A stretch of DNA of 64,000 nt from Haemonchus contortus (Eukaryota > Nematoda > Chromadorea > Rhabditida > Trichostrongylidae), in contig LS997564.1 in NCBI GenBank assembly GCA_000469685.2, positions 36,412,151 to 36,476,150 on the forward strand, given 5' to 3'. A program made the position numbers and the translations under genes. Below, in pieces: positions 42,901 through 54,840 of this stretch. How positions within the stretch are numbered: the first letter of the stretch is position 1; every line of letters starts with the position of its first letter. The notes under the pieces were generated by a model that was not told where the DNA came from, ran no database searches, and worked only from the letters and a program-made list of their open reading frames with translations.

Positions 42901-45900
42901 GGACTTTTAATTTTGTTGAGACAATTAGTGTACTACTTCACAGTGCTTTGCCGTACAGGTTTATTATGATGGAACCGTTTACTTGGTAGGCGTTCCGACT
43001 AACTATTATATTGTGTAACATACCCAGGTTTCAAGAATACTAAACGTGGATATTAGGGTACTGCCTATACCTTCCGGTGTTTGTAGAGGCTGTTAAGAAA
43101 AGATATATGAAAGGCAAACAGCTGTTAAGGCTATCATGCTTGATTCCGTCAATTAATAGCCTAGAAGGCAAATTCCAGACTTTGAAGATGATTGACTTGT
43201 CTAAATGAAGAGATAGTGTAGTGGTAAATGGTGCACCATCACACGCGCAACAATCGGAAGCAAAATGAGCTTTCCATGCTTCCAGAGCCGATTTTCATGT
43301 GCCAGATTTGTGTACAAGAATAAAAGCACTGACTCGCTAACTGCTAAAATCCCACTAAGACTCTGAATTGAAGAATAACACAGTAGTCCCTTTTGAATTG
43401 GACTGAATGAAGCTGAAGACTTCATCCTTGGTTTTTTTTTTCAGATTATCAGATCAACGTTTTTTGTAACATCCGTAATTTACACCATAACAAGTGTTAT
43501 TTTCAATGCGAGATTAGTCTTCGAATGGAAGCGTCTTCCAAAAATCAACGGTTGCTCGAAACGTCGTCATCATGAAAAGGTGGAAATCCTGTGCCTGAGC
43601 TAGAATCCTCTTTGTTACTATTCTTTAGCTTTCCCAAAAAAGGCAAATTTTAGATTTTGTTGAAGTTTCCAAATCTATAATGCCTTATCAATTTCAGGTT
43701 CTACTGATACACACAATGCTGGTTTTCATCTGCTCACTATCGTTGTGCGCAGTTCAATTTGCAAAGGCGATTGCTTCGCTCACCAGTATGGACGCGTTGA
43801 ATGCTTGGTTAACGATGCAAGTTGGTTTTTCTCCCGAAAGCTTCATTATTTTTTCGTTACCTTATACAAGACTTAATTGTGCGAAAGAATAGGCTCATCG
43901 TTCTGTCATGACAAGATCATTGAAAAACAGCATCCTGGTACGGATAGATTCAAGAAAGATTCATACTCATCGAAACGTCGTTTTACTGATATATGAAAAC
44001 GTGTCGATTGAAGGATGAATAAGGAAGTCTTAGGCGTAAATCAATCCGGTTTTTGGGATACCCTCCCACCACTCCCCACCAGCGTTCCATTTCCATCCAG
44101 AGTAGCAGTGCGGTTTAAATGCTCATGTGGTCTACAGGGTGAAACACACGAAGTATGACGGGCAATAAAAAAATCAACTTGTTGGTTTCTCGGCTGGGGG
44201 ATGCGATAATTCCTTGGACGGGAAGGAATGCAATGAACGTCAGCTAAACCTTCCGTAGGTGTAGGCACCGGCCCATAGCGCAGAGAAGATGCTGTAATGT
44301 TGTGAAACCACACTTCCACGTTTTTGAGGCGAAGTAGGTTTGACCATCAAATTCCCCGATCTCAATCCTTTGGATTTTGTTGTATGAATGAATCTGGAGC
44401 AAAAAGGCTACGCTTTCAAGAACAGGTCTTTGGACCCTCTGAAAAAAGCCCTTTGAGCAGAAGCGTGGGATGAAAGTGATTGCGCGCATTCTTGAGAACT
44501 TCCGGAAAGGTTGGATGCTTGCATTTAAGCGATATATGGTCATTCTGCATGCGAGATGTGAGATATTGTTTACAACTTCGTGATGATTGTATAGGAGCAA
44601 ATGTTTCCTATTTGGTTTGATATGTATAATTCTGATCCTAGTTTTCTGCGGCACACTTAATGTGGGTCACCCTGTAAACAATGGAATCCTGCTGTCAGTC
44701 AATCTAAACCCTTGGCTTCCCCTCTTTGATTGGTCTGGTGCCAATTGAATGACCACGAAGAAATGCTAGACTTGACTAGCCTAGACTGATATCGGTCCGA
44801 GGCATGGTCCGTGGACCACGACTAAGTGATAGTGCGCTGCTTGCCACTAAATCACGTCCACGCAAATTGTTATTTGAGATGTAGAAGCATAGAAAATTTT
44901 ACTTTATTATAGTCCTTCAACCCATTGCGTACCGCGTGCTGCACATGGTGAAGCACGCCCCTCTGCCTCTGCGCGCCCGCATTTTCGTCCAAAACCACTC
45001 TAGAGTTTTGAGAAAGTTCAAACAGCCTATACTCTGCGACTCGCTCGAACAACCGCTCTGTGTGGTTGAGTGCTTCATGCCGTGAACCACGTCGCTCGTG
45101 TCGATTCTGAAGGAAACGCCCCGCACATGCGGCAGCTAGCGCAAAACACTGCGGTACGCAATGGGTTAAAATACTTCTACAACTGTATGCAACCAACGTT
45201 TTGGCTTGTTGGCCTACTTCAGAGCACGAAAGTCGAGAAACTAATTGAGTTTGATCCTCACTCAAGGCCAGTTACTGCTATGAACAGTCCTTTGAACTTG
45301 AAGACTCTTATGGGCCCGAACAGAGGTACTACATGGTTTACCTTGATCATAGAGGCCAAGGATCTTGGACAACCGCGCGAGAACGAAACTTCTTTTGTCC
45401 TCTAAGTTCAAGATAAGTTATGTAGCATTCCGGAAATGGTCGAGTATAGAGGGTTTACTAGTCTAACGGCTGTCGTAATTACCGTCTGACCCTGCGTGAG
45501 GATCAATCGCACTTCGTTTTTTGACTTTAAGGTTCTGACGAAGGCGAAGAGGCCAAGACTCTAGCTGCATAAAGATGTGAAATCTTGGCAAGGCAGGCTT
45601 AAATCAGCACAATGACAGGTCTAGCTATGCCAAGATTGAGAGGAGGCCAACCACAGCCCATTTTTCAAATGCGTTGCATATTCGCTATAGGTACATAGAC
45701 GTACATGAAGGCTTATAGCTGTTGCCATCCGAAGAGGTGGGCTGAGGTTCCATGACCACTGTAGCATCATCTGAAAACAGTGCGCTGACGAGAGGTTTCC
45801 TCAAATCGAGGAAATATCCTACTTTTTTTAGGACTGTATTAAGAAATCCCTGAAATGTCAGTGATCAATACGTCAATGGAGTAACAAAGTTCTAAAAAAG

Positions 45901-46123
45901 TTCTATTAGGATGTTCTAAAGTCCTGTATTCTAGTACTTCTGGATGAACGACCTCATGATGAGTATATCGCCATTTTCGTTGCTGTTGCTTTCACCAGAT
46001 CTACGAAAGGAAGTTACTAACTTTTTCCGGCATAAGAAGAGGCAGAATGTTGTGACTGTGTCCGTTTCTAACCGCTCTGCTAGGAGATCCGTAGTTGGAA
46101 GATCCGTAGTTGGGAAGTTGTGA
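39942..46123 (+). CDS. Serpentine chemoreceptor, srv/srg type, gene 2
   Basis: Six predicted exons: 39942-40074, 40290-40489, 42729-42881, 43445-43579, 43698-43820, 45935-46123; 310 residues. Exons 1-5 have the same lengths as in genes 1 and 3. Exon 6 is 15 bp longer because a 15-bp segment (RSVVG) is tandemly duplicated before the stop. Motifs: MVHNVKQTIAEGF start, GITDVASLF, LIGNILITINRYSAL, IWTRKTV, EWKRLPKI, MNDLMMSISPFSLLLL. Intron 2 (2.2 kb) carries a PLE relic. Intron 5 (2.1 kb) carries a CAGGGTGA-ended element, a SINE and a MITE. No coding lesion is seen. Confidence 0.85.
40750..42560 (+). mobile_element. Divergent PLE relic in gene 2 intron 2
   Basis: In order: an RT piece TLVKECLDC (41050-41076) and a LAPVLA-like block near 41127; a linker piece KRAITANMFRTAK (41437-41480); CLPLVSDSIRFDV (41620-41660); GIY-YIG remains (LTYLITC, SIGETGRQ, 41830-41890); and a hammerhead-like block at 42165-42205. 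It is a different subfamily from the 24-31 kb block (other stem-II bases, low protein similarity) and has frameshifts. Short inverted ends TTCACGATAA (40752) and TTATCGTGAA (42538) may belong to an older MITE into which it inserted. Confidence 0.7.
42165..42205 (+). ncRNA. Eroded hammerhead-like motif, PLE relic
   Basis: CGCGAAG in place of the CTGANGA core, then GGCG-ACA-CGCC-type stem II and GAAACG. Stem II bases differ from the other copies but still pair. The first core is mutated, so activity is unlikely. Confidence 0.45.
43198..43415 (+). repeat. tRNA-derived SINE copy 6 (gene 2 intron 3)
   Basis: GATAGTGTAGTGGTAAATGGTGC is the A-box head. The body keeps AATAAAAGCACTGACT and a CTCTGAATTGAAG block. 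A matching degenerate piece lies in intron 3 of gene 3 (57365-57520), so the insertion may predate the gene duplication. Confidence 0.6.
44132..44676. mobile_element. DNA transposon remnant with CAGGGTGA ends
   Basis: The left end ACAGGGTGAAACACACGAAG (44135) and right end reading TTACAGGGTGACCCACATT on the minus strand (44676 back) form inverted termini. A minus-strand frame (44244-44654, 136 codons) spans most of it, but I see no transposase motif. Confidence 0.5.
44735..44870 (-). repeat. tRNA-derived SINE copy 7 (gene 2 intron 5)
   Basis: Reverse head: plus-strand GTGATAGTGCGCTGCTTGCCACT is the reversed A-box region and CTGATATCGGTCCGAGGC the reversed B-box region. Truncated body. Confidence 0.6.
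44919..45167. mobile_element. 249-bp MITE with perfect 17-bp inverted ends
   Basis: AACCCATTGCGTACCGC at 44919-44935 and its exact complement at 45151-45167. GC-richer than its surroundings, no coding capacity. The superfamily is undecided; no clear target duplication. Confidence 0.8.
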
Positions 46124-47492
46124 TGTATCCGTGTGTATCTGTGTTTCATTGGCATACTAAAATTTGCATGACTATTGCGTTATATGATTTGATTTCTTCA
46201 GCAATTTTTTCTCCAGAACAGGTACAACAAAGGAATAAGACTTTAGTATGGTCGATAATCGCCAATCGCTAGCCGAGCAGTTTGATTCAGTCCATTCGCC
46301 GCTTTTCATCAGCCTACTCCATTCTGCTAAAACTGGTACGCTGAGCCAAAAAGGTCAATCTACATAATGCCATAGCTTTGTCTTATAGTGACATCGTCGG
46401 AGTGAGGATTTTCCTATTTTATTCGACGAATCATTTTTCCTCTGCCCAAAGATCTGCGCAGAATCTGATTTCTTAAGTCAATCCCAATCTTACCCCTATC
46501 CAACAAAAGTAAAACGTTTGCTGAGTACGGAGTTCACCTATGGTTTCAGACTTTTGTAGGTATTGATTTGATTATTCCCCATATACCTTCTCCCAACTCC
46601 ACTGATTTGAAGTCATGTTTACGCCGAGTTTTGTGCAAAACTGCCAGCGGTGTTGAACAATGTCACCTGACCTTCCCAGCAGTAACATAGTAGCTCCGAG
46701 GATGAGTGCCTCAGCGTTCATCCCACGCCGTCGTAGGTCCAGTATTCTTGTCAGTCGTTTCGACTCGAACTCCATTGCTTTCCTCACTAGATAATTCGGT
46801 GGTGTTTTTGGTACGTGCCCGTACCGTCGTAGACGCACTATCATGTACCGCTGGGCAGTTGGTGTCAACTTAAACGCTCAAACATCTTCGTTTCTAACCC
46901 GGTCTGGTGGCGTCCAACCATAGGCTTATCTGAGCATACTCATTTCAGTGGAGGGAGGCTGCCTTTCATGATTTATGCTTACGGACCGGCAATCACTATC
47001 GTAGATTATCGTGGGCTCCACCACACTGCCCTGTGCACCTTTCCTTCTAGTGTCCTGGAGCGCCGTTGATAGCAGAAATAACTAGTGAACTTCCTCCACT
47101 TCATCCACATTTGCTCGGGCTTTTAAAGCGTGGTCCATGCCACCTTAAGCGGCTAGGTCACTTTCCACGATGGCTTTTCAGTAAATTTCCCAGAAATCAA
47201 GATCACATCAAAAACAGCCATTTTCGTGGATATCCGATTACAGTGGTCTAGTGGAGCTCCCAGTTTTCAATGACAAGCATTTGTTACCATGTATTATAAC
47301 TTTGATGCATCCGGTCTCCATGAACAAATCCTTTGATCCTCACTGATCACCATTAGACAGCTATAAATAAAGATTCTGGACGCGATCTGAAAAGGCTCGC
47401 TTCTTTATTCAAAGTTTTAGGCGGGTTTTTTAGTGTTTCCGCTGATAAGAACCCAGTCTTTCCCCTTCTTTGACTGAGACTTCATTCTTCTG
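46124..47492. other. 3' flank of gene 2 and unassigned spacer
   Basis: The first ~300 bases resemble the receptor 3' flanks at 36474 and 58233. A minus-strand piece at 46790-46868 reads RLRRYGHVPKTPPNYLVRKAM, like the C-terminal region of LINE proteins (RWYGHV type); weak support. Otherwise no gene. Confidence 0.4.
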
Positions 47493-47880
47493 ATAGTGGG
47501 ATAATATGTTTCCGGCGGTGGCTTTAATCTACCACTTCGAGCGTCATGTCAAATTTCTTTATTCATCGTTGTGCTGGAATATCTGACATTTCCTACCTGC
47601 ATTACCGCATTGCTTGGTCAGCGACACACCAGTTCAGACTTTCCGACCCTTACCTACTGCTTTCAGTTCAAAGAGATCAACCACGTTCAACTGCAGTCTA
47701 TGCTTCCCTCTCCCCATCCTCCCATCCCCCTTCGGGGCACCCTTCCAAATGGTGCATTTGGTCCAATGTAGACACCGAGCGAGATTCATCTGGTCTCATG
47801 TTCTCCTATCGAGTGGAATCAATTTTTCTTATCTATTTTTGTCCGGTAATTTTTCGCCTTCAATTCGCCAACTTTGTGAT
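47493..47880 (+). repeat. Orphan receptor 5' flank
   Basis: Matches 31735-31995 upstream of gene 1: GTGGGATAAT, TTTCCGGCGGT, GACACCGAGCGAG, TCATCTGGTC and TTTTCTTATCTATTTT blocks. Where exon 1 would follow, satellite sequence starts (from about 47955). This is probably the upstream remnant of a lost receptor gene. Confidence 0.65.
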
Positions 47881-47979
47881 ACTTTCGCATCGCGTAGGCG
47901 GCAGTCAACAATAAATCGACAATAACGAAACAGTTTCCGCTTCACGCTTCAGTGCTGATATCCTACTTATATAATCGGC

Positions 47980-48620
47980 TAAGTGTGTCTGTTGGTGTGT
48001 TTGTGTGTTTGTGTTTGTGTGTATTGTGTGTGTCTGACCGGAAATTCATAACTCCTGTCCCCGTGGACAGAAAGCGTTCAAACTTGGTAGGAGTACAGGC
48101 GGCAGGATGGGAACACTTCTAGTGGGTGGCAGGACCGGACTCCGCCCAAAGGGGGCAGGGTTTGTGAGAAATAAATGTTCGAGCAAAAATTCATAACTCA
48201 TGTCCCCGTGATCCTAGAGCACTCAAACTCGGTAGGAATACGGGCGGCAGAATAGGAACACTAATGGTGGATGGCATGACCAGACTCCGCCCACAATGGG
48301 CGGGGTTTGCGCAAAATTCACAACTCCTGTCCCCGTGATCCTGGAGCGTTCAAATTTGGTAGGAGTTGTGGGAACAGGATAAGAACACTCACTATTGATG
48401 CAAGAACAGAATCCTCCCACAATGGGCGGGGTTAGTGCAAAAATTCACAACTCCTGTCCCCGTGATCCTAGAACGTTCAAATTTGGTAGGAGTACGGGCG
48501 GCAGGATAGGAACACTAATAGTGGATGGCAGGACCAGACTCCACTTACAATGGGCGCAATACCCGATAAAATTGTCAATTTGGCCCTAGAGCGTTCAAAG
48601 CATTCCAATTGTACGAAAAT
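47980..48620. repeat. Satellite array, ~130-bp period
   Basis: TG-rich lead (47985-48035), then four to five monomers with GGAAATTCATAACTCC, CCCCGTGGAC/GATCCTAGAGC, GGTAGGAGTACAGGCGGCAG and GACTCCGCCCA blocks. Same family as 18050-18630. Confidence 0.8.
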
Positions 48621-49190
48621 TTCACGGAGGTACGTTTCCTTAGCCGAGCTGTCCCCTTTTTTTTCTCCTTCGTGATATTATACGCCGATTGAATAATCGC
48701 TTTTGTGGTATTATGCGATGTTCTTACCGGACACAGCGAAGATGGCTTACAGAAAAAATCGCTCCCAATTCGGAGCTGATGCTGAGTGCGTAGAGCTTTC
48801 AAGGAAAGTGAGAATCCGAAGAGTTAGTTATTCATGCATAGCAAACTTCTAACAGGAAGGAGGATTTTCAAAATGAAGAGCAATCGATTGACACTTTTAG
48901 TCGTAGGCGTTAGCGTGGGCATATGTTGCACGCATTGGCGTGCGTAGCCCAACTGGTTGGCTAATATGCGTTATACGTTAAACGTATGAGTGCTGATTAT
49001 CTATGGCATAAAAGCCGTTGAGAAGGCCAGGGCCATCGGGGTGTTAGAGAAGTGAGGCAAGCCAAATTCTTCTTTAACTAGAGTAACGGAGGGAATCGTT
49101 CGCAAAAGTTCCTAGTTCTTCTTAAGTAGCAGTTCTGCAATTGAGCTGATTTTTCCATTTAGGATTATTGATCAATGTAGGGCTGCTTTG
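48621..49190. other. Unassigned DNA
   Basis: No gene. A block near 48915-48965 (TGCACGCATTGGCGTGCGTAGCCCA) is the reverse of 8958-8985 in the palindrome spacer. Confidence 0.4.
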
Positions 49191-49410
49191 GAATCAATTC
49201 ATGTGTAACCATACATACACACATACACCAAGAGCTGACAAATATTCACATGAAGCACTGTTTCCAGATTCGGATTAAAATGAATCTAGGGGGTGTCATT
49301 CAGTGAGTTGCGTATTTCGACGCAGTTGTCACAGTTCTCACCATGAGATAGGTAGCTATCAGATCAATTCATGTGTAACCATACATACACAAATACACCA
49401 AGAACTTAAG
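49190..49410. repeat. Direct repeat pair of ~45 bp
   Basis: TCAATTCATGTGTAACCATA with ACACCAAGA following occurs at 49195 and 49366, about 172 bp apart, with two or three mismatches. Confidence 0.7.
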
Positions 49411-49429
49411 ATTTTTTCTTGAGTGAAAA

Positions 49430-50600
49430 AAAAAACACAAAAAACAAAAATATAACTGAGATCAGAGATCAAAAGAGCTCCCTAAATCATTGTAAAGGTT
49501 ATCGACTGCGAGGAGTCGTTTGAGAATGATTCCGTCACGGTAGGTCCTTTATTTACCTTTGAAATGAGAAATTTTGAGTGTGCACATACTTTTAGAACGG
49601 CAACTGGGCTGCTCTTTTTCATGCATTGCTAGATTCATCCAAAACCCTGGCAGATATCGCTCACATCCTATTCCTGGCCACCCACGTCTTTTGTGTGCTC
49701 AGGACAACGGCAGAATAGCCTGTCTTGTGGTGAATACTTCCTTGTCTGTGAGTCAGATCCGAGATCAGATGGGTTTATCAGTCTCGCGTACGAACGTTTG
49801 GCGCTCTAACCGCTCTGATGAGTATATCACATGCGGAATGATGAAGAAGGCTATTCGACTCAGTACTCACCACAAGCTGGCAAGGCTGGAGCTTGCTCGC
49901 CCGAACCATCAAAAAGCCTCCTCCGACGTTACGGTTGCTCGAGAATTTTCGGAATTTTTCTATTTTTGGAACAAAAAACGTGCCGTACCCATTTTGTACT
50001 CAGGTGATCTTCTCTGATGAAAAGCAGCTCAATCCCGGCGGGCCGGATGGAGTTCGTCACTACTGGACGGACCTCCGCCGAGAGCCACTCGTGATTTCGA
50101 GGAATTCCGGAGGAGTCTTTTTGATGGTCTGGGCTAGCAAACTCCAGCCTTGTCAGCTTGTGGGGGTGTCGAAAAGCCTTCTCCATCGTCTCTCGTGTGA
50201 TATACTTATCAGAGCGGATAGAGCGTCAAACGTTCGTACGTGAGACTGATACACCCATCTGAGCTCGGATGTGACTCGCAGACAAAGAAGTATTCGCCAC
50301 AAGAGAGGCTATTCTCATGTTGTTCTGAGCAGTCAAACTACGTGTACGGCCAGGAATAGGTTGTGAGCGATAGCTGCTAGGGTCTTGAATAGATCTAGCA
50401 ATGCATGAAAAAGAGCGGCCCCGATGCCATTTCGAAAGGATATGCACACTCAAAATTTTTCATTTTGAAAGTAACTAAAGAACCTACCGTAACGAAACCA
50501 TTCTCAAACGGATCCTCGTAGTCGATAACCTTTACAAAATCCTAGGGAGCCCTACTAATTTCTGATCTCGGTTATACTTTTGTTTTTTGCTAAGTGTGCA
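49430..50600. mobile_element. Palindromic Tc1-like transposon, internal inversion
   Basis: Two N-terminal transposase halves face each other. Left arm (plus, frame from 49574): CSFSCIARFIQNPG, PIPGHPRLL, VSVSRTNVW-type helix-turn-helix region. Right arm (minus, from 50453): the same region (GRSFSCIARSIQ, PIPGRTRSL). Between them is one catalytic start (VIFSDEKQLNPGGPDG, 50008-50055, first Asp of the triad) and VMVW-like MVWAS. The second Asp and the last acidic residue are absent. Arms are about 490 bp. Reads as a dead fold-back derivative. A related outer end (TGCACATACTTTTGAAACGC) lies at 50768-50790. Confidence 0.75.
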
Positions 50601-51094
50601 CATACTTTCGAAACAAAGCAAAAAACTTTCTTTCATGAAAAATTTTGTTAACAGCTATTATGTTTCCTCAGGGAAAGTGGTCGTAGATTATCTCACACAA
50701 GAAATTCGATGGTGAATCTCACAGGTTACAGAAGCAATCCTATTTCCAAAATAACATAATGTGGATGTGCACATACTTTTGAAACGCACTGTAGTGTCTT
50801 GTAGGTTTGACCAAATTTTGTCAGATGCATAATTCAAGATGCTTCTGATTCTCATTATATCACGAGGAGAACAAGTGCTATTACAAACAAATGACGATTC
50901 ATTGAAAAGGGGCCTTCACAATTTTCCTGTAGACCTGATGAATCAAGCCATGAACATAGAATGAGGTACGATCTTATCTAGTGAACCTGAAATAAGGCCG
51001 GAAATTCTTGAAGCTGTACACTGGAGAGCAATGCAACATCATGAAGATTACTGAGCGGATTTCCAGGAGTACCTATTTCATAGCCTATATGATA
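50601..51094. other. Unassigned DNA with Tc1-like outer end
   Basis: Apart from the terminal-repeat-like block at 50765-50793 nothing is recognised. Confidence 0.4.
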
Positions 51095-51240
51095 TACAGT
51101 AGCGCTCAAAAGTATTCAGCCAGCTTTAACGTGCCGTAACTTTTTTCCCAGTGAAGCTAATCGCATGAAATTTAGATATGTTCAACTGAAGCATATTTCG
51201 TACTATCAACACTATTTGACTGCTCATAAAGGGGCGATTC
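51095..51240. mobile_element. Partial Tc1-type MITE (same family as 8129)
   Basis: Starts at the terminus CAGTAGCGCTCAAAAGTATT and matches the reverse complement of 8500-8638 (GTTCAACTGAAGCATATTTC block), then stops. Confidence 0.7.
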
Positions 51241-52794
51241 CAGGTCATTAATAATGCCACCGAAGGTAGTGCCACATCAATTTCCGGAGACAGAAATGAC
51301 ATTGCTAGCGAGCCAGGTGAAAAAGCCGTGGGGAAATATTGTTAGAAAGTAGTACTTACCGATAAAGGTGCCTGACATGAAAAGAAATCGAGTGAGAAGA
51401 AAAAGCTCCTCACATAGATGAATGAAATCCGCTAAAGTCCACAAATCAAGGCAAAGCAAGAAAGGTGTCTATCAAGAACGGTTGCATACTTACTTGAAAT
51501 GATATTTAAAATATTTAAGTTTTTCCTTCGACAACTTTCATACTATTCCGAAGTGTAACAGAAATTGTTACAATACTTTGATTGTTGCTCCGTCGGAAGG
51601 AATTGAATGAAAGCATCATAAATCACCTCGTACTGTGTTTGTTTGTTTTTTGATGAGCGCGATGTCTGACTTGCACTACACCGAATTCGACCGCAGCGCC
51701 TTCTCCGGCTTCAACTTATGATTAGCTGCTCCTGTTGCTCCCTATTTCTACGAATCCCTATATTTAGCTAGGCCACCACGGTACACTGTACCACCTCTAT
51801 TTGATGTGTCTGCACCCCTTCCATCCCTTGCACCTCCCCTTTCTGTTCCCTCGAGTGCTGTAGCTCCGAACTCGTTCTATTTACATTCAGCACCCGTAAG
51901 CACTGTGAGCTCTGTGAACCAAACCCTTACGTTTTCCGAGACTCTAGGGGCAGCTGCGACTACTACAAGTCCGGAGCACACCCAAGTGCCAACACATGTT
52001 GGCGAAAGGCAGGTAAGCAAAAGTGAGAAGCATGACGTACTAGTACACCGGATTCCACGCAAAACACGTTCGCTAACTTCCTACCGAAAGTACATAGGCA
52101 AAAACTATTTCAAAACGTGTGATAATAATAGTATTAACGAAAAATATTATACTATTATCAATAACAACACTATAATAAAGACTTCAATCCATAAAATCAG
52201 TATCAGTACACTGAGGCTGCTAGAAAGGTCACCAGCCAACCAATCAAGGGAGGTCACACCACAGACGAGAGGTGGATAAGCGAGGAAGGTGCGAAGAGAT
52301 TACAATTGGACACAAATACCGACTCCCCTACCTCTTACATAAAGTGTTCGATGTTCAATAAAGTAGGCAGACAATACTTCTTACACTTAGTGATGCTATC
52401 AAAACCTCCCTTCGATTCTACCCTGTCGATAATCCGAGAAAATTGAATAAACCTGCATCGACGTCCACAGACTCAATCTGTAAATACCAGCACAAACAGC
52501 AATGGCCTTGCTAAGCTGTTGTACGCACATCAGCAGCGAACAAATAAATACCACCACCGCATATAATAGTTAACCCTGAGTTTGAAAATATATCAGAGAC
52601 CCTAGAAATCTGACAGTTTCGGCCAGGTTATGTCCTTGCCATCATCCCAATGATACTACGATACTAAAGTATGGTTGTCGCTTGCAAAGGTAATCTTTCC
52701 ACCTTATCGTGATGGCGATGCTTCAAACATCGACATTCACCGATTTTTGGAGGTCGTCATCCATTCGATTAGTACAAATACCTACTGTAGCGTA
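51241..52794. other. Unassigned DNA with one long low-complexity frame
   Basis: A 157-codon plus-strand frame (51806-52279) is Pro/Ser/Thr-rich, then Asn/Lys/Ile-rich, with no recognisable domain. AATAAT-rich simple sequence lies at 52120-52170. I do not call a gene. Confidence 0.35.
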
Positions 52795-53150
52795 CAGTAG
52801 CGCTCAAAAGTATTCGGCCAAATGCTTCTTCACTCGTACTTTTCAGTCATAACTCCTTTCCTACTGGAGCTAGTCATGAGAAATTTCAATATGTGTAGCA
52901 TTGGTGTAGTGTGATTATTTACCACTATTAACCTGCATTTTGATCATGTTCCATATATCCCAAAGAGCTTGAAATCAAAATCAACTGGAAATACGAATGA
53001 TTGTCCTCGGAACGCTAAGGCGGAACACAGAAGGGGAGAAAAACGCAAGTAAGGTGCGAATAACCGCAGACGTCACAAACTTGCTTCCAACATTATCTAC
53101 AAACGCCTTCTCCTTATTATGTAGACATTGCTACTTTGCAGTCAAATACA
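52795..53150. mobile_element. Partial Tc1-type MITE (other half)
   Basis: Starts CAGTAGCGCTCAAAAGTATT and follows 8129-8480 (TAACTCCTTTCCTAC, AGAGCTTGAAATCAAA, AACCGCAGACGTCACAAACT), with an indel near 53000. The second terminus is missing. Confidence 0.75.
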
Positions 53151-54840
53151 ATATATATAGTGGTTTAAGTCCTTGACTTAAGCCAGTTTCCATTTTCAAA
53201 GCAGATTACGTAGGACGGCCGTATTTGCTGTCAAAATTTCATCTGGCGGATCATGAAAAGCAATGTCGCATTTCGCTGTTGGGCCCTGGCTAGCACCAAA
53301 TGCGGGATTTTTGCTGCTGTGTAGGCTTCAAGCATCATTCCTCCACTATAGTCCTGACAAAGAACTACCGTTTTGGCTGTTTACCTTTTTGTTGATTCGT
53401 CACCTACATTTGTTGCTGTGTAATGAGACTTTCAACCTTCTTTTGAAAATATGCCTCGCATTCTCACGGTCGAGCATAAGCCACAGAAACATTTTGAACA
53501 CACTAAAGGAAGATTCGTCTTGTTCAGCCGACGCTCCATGAGCTTCTACAAGGATCTCGTATAGAGAAAATGGGGAGAATACATATAAAATGTGACCAAT
53601 ATTTCTGAAATTCATGGAACGAGTAGTAAGCGTCTAGCAAATTTGTAAAGCCGTGTGCAAAACTACTTACCGTTGCTACAATCTATCAAAAAACAATCCT
53701 ATACACGATATTCTGACAAATTGACAACGTACAATTTACAAATTACAGTATCTTATTGTTGTTCCAATACATGTTGTTGCGTGTTCGGAATAACATGCAA
53801 TATTAATACAAATTATGTCGAATCGCTCACAACACCTTTTCTTCCTAGAAAACAGCCGTCACTGTCTATGGTGCTCCTTTACACAAGTCTCATCACTCAA
53901 TTTCGAACGTATCCTTACTTAATATCTTAGTTGTTTTTTACATAAAAAGATTATTACTTGCAATGAACTACAGCTCATCGCACACTTTTGTTTCCGAACT
54001 CTAGAAAATAAGATCCTCTCTCGTTTTTGATGACAAAGCACGTAATTCTATCACATCCTTAAATAATCTACAGGTAGGAGGGTGGGCGTGAGCATGATGA
54101 TCTAGTTCAGCATCAGTTGAACACTTCCAATTAATTTTAAGAGCATTTACTGAATTTAGTGAAATAAGGGTAGCCAGAGAGGAAGTTGAAAACAAGACAG
54201 AAACACATAATTACAGTCTTATATCTTTGGATTACTGTCAGAGAGATCAGAGGGTAAACCTCAAAAAAGTCAGAGGGTTCAGGAGTCGCAAGCTTTCATA
54301 AAATAGGAATCATTTTTCCCACCTCCACTTGAAGTTTCATACGTGTTTTGTTGGTAATAACTTCGAAAGCTATTTGATTCATTCGCACTAGTGCAGTCTA
54401 TTCGAGCTCTTTCAGTGAGCAGAATTCGGAGAAGCTGTTACTCAAAGATTCGGAGACCACGTGGAACGGTATCATCATCGCGATTTTGCCGTAACCTTTG
54501 GACAGGGGAAGTTTTCCGGATCCTTCAAGACGTCAAACGAGCACCGACACAAACCAACCCGATACCCCAAACTTTTTCACGACTCTTGGAGCTTTGTGAT
54601 TCTCAAAAAGTAAAATAAACTAGGCCACTATGACTAGAGTATCAACATAAATAATCATTCTCATTCACCAGTACCATTGTATCACGATATAATCCGAGCT
54701 TTCAAAATTGGTACTTACGAAACGTTGAAAAGTTACCGTAAGCTTCAACACTGATGGGGCTCCATCCTATTATGGAGTGTCCTGACACTTCTTCATATTT
54801 CAGAACACACTGATGCAAATCACAAATTTCACACCATCCT
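53151..54840. other. Unassigned DNA upstream of gene 3
   Basis: Several short frames (up to 92 codons at 53263-53541) without domains. No repeats of the families described here. Confidence 0.35.

Noticed and set aside
45531..45565. Another hammerhead motif (CTGACGA, then GGC/GCC)
   Set aside because: The GAAA core is replaced by AAGA and no PLE protein remnant lies next to it; chance is likely.
46572..46868. Complete LINE C-terminus on the minus strand
   Set aside because: Only a short RYGHV-type segment fits; the rest does not, so it is mentioned only as a weak hint in the spacer entry.
51806..52279. 157-codon Pro/Ser-rich frame as a gene
   Set aside because: Low complexity, then an A/T-driven Asn/Ile/Lys tail; no domain and no convincing exon chain.
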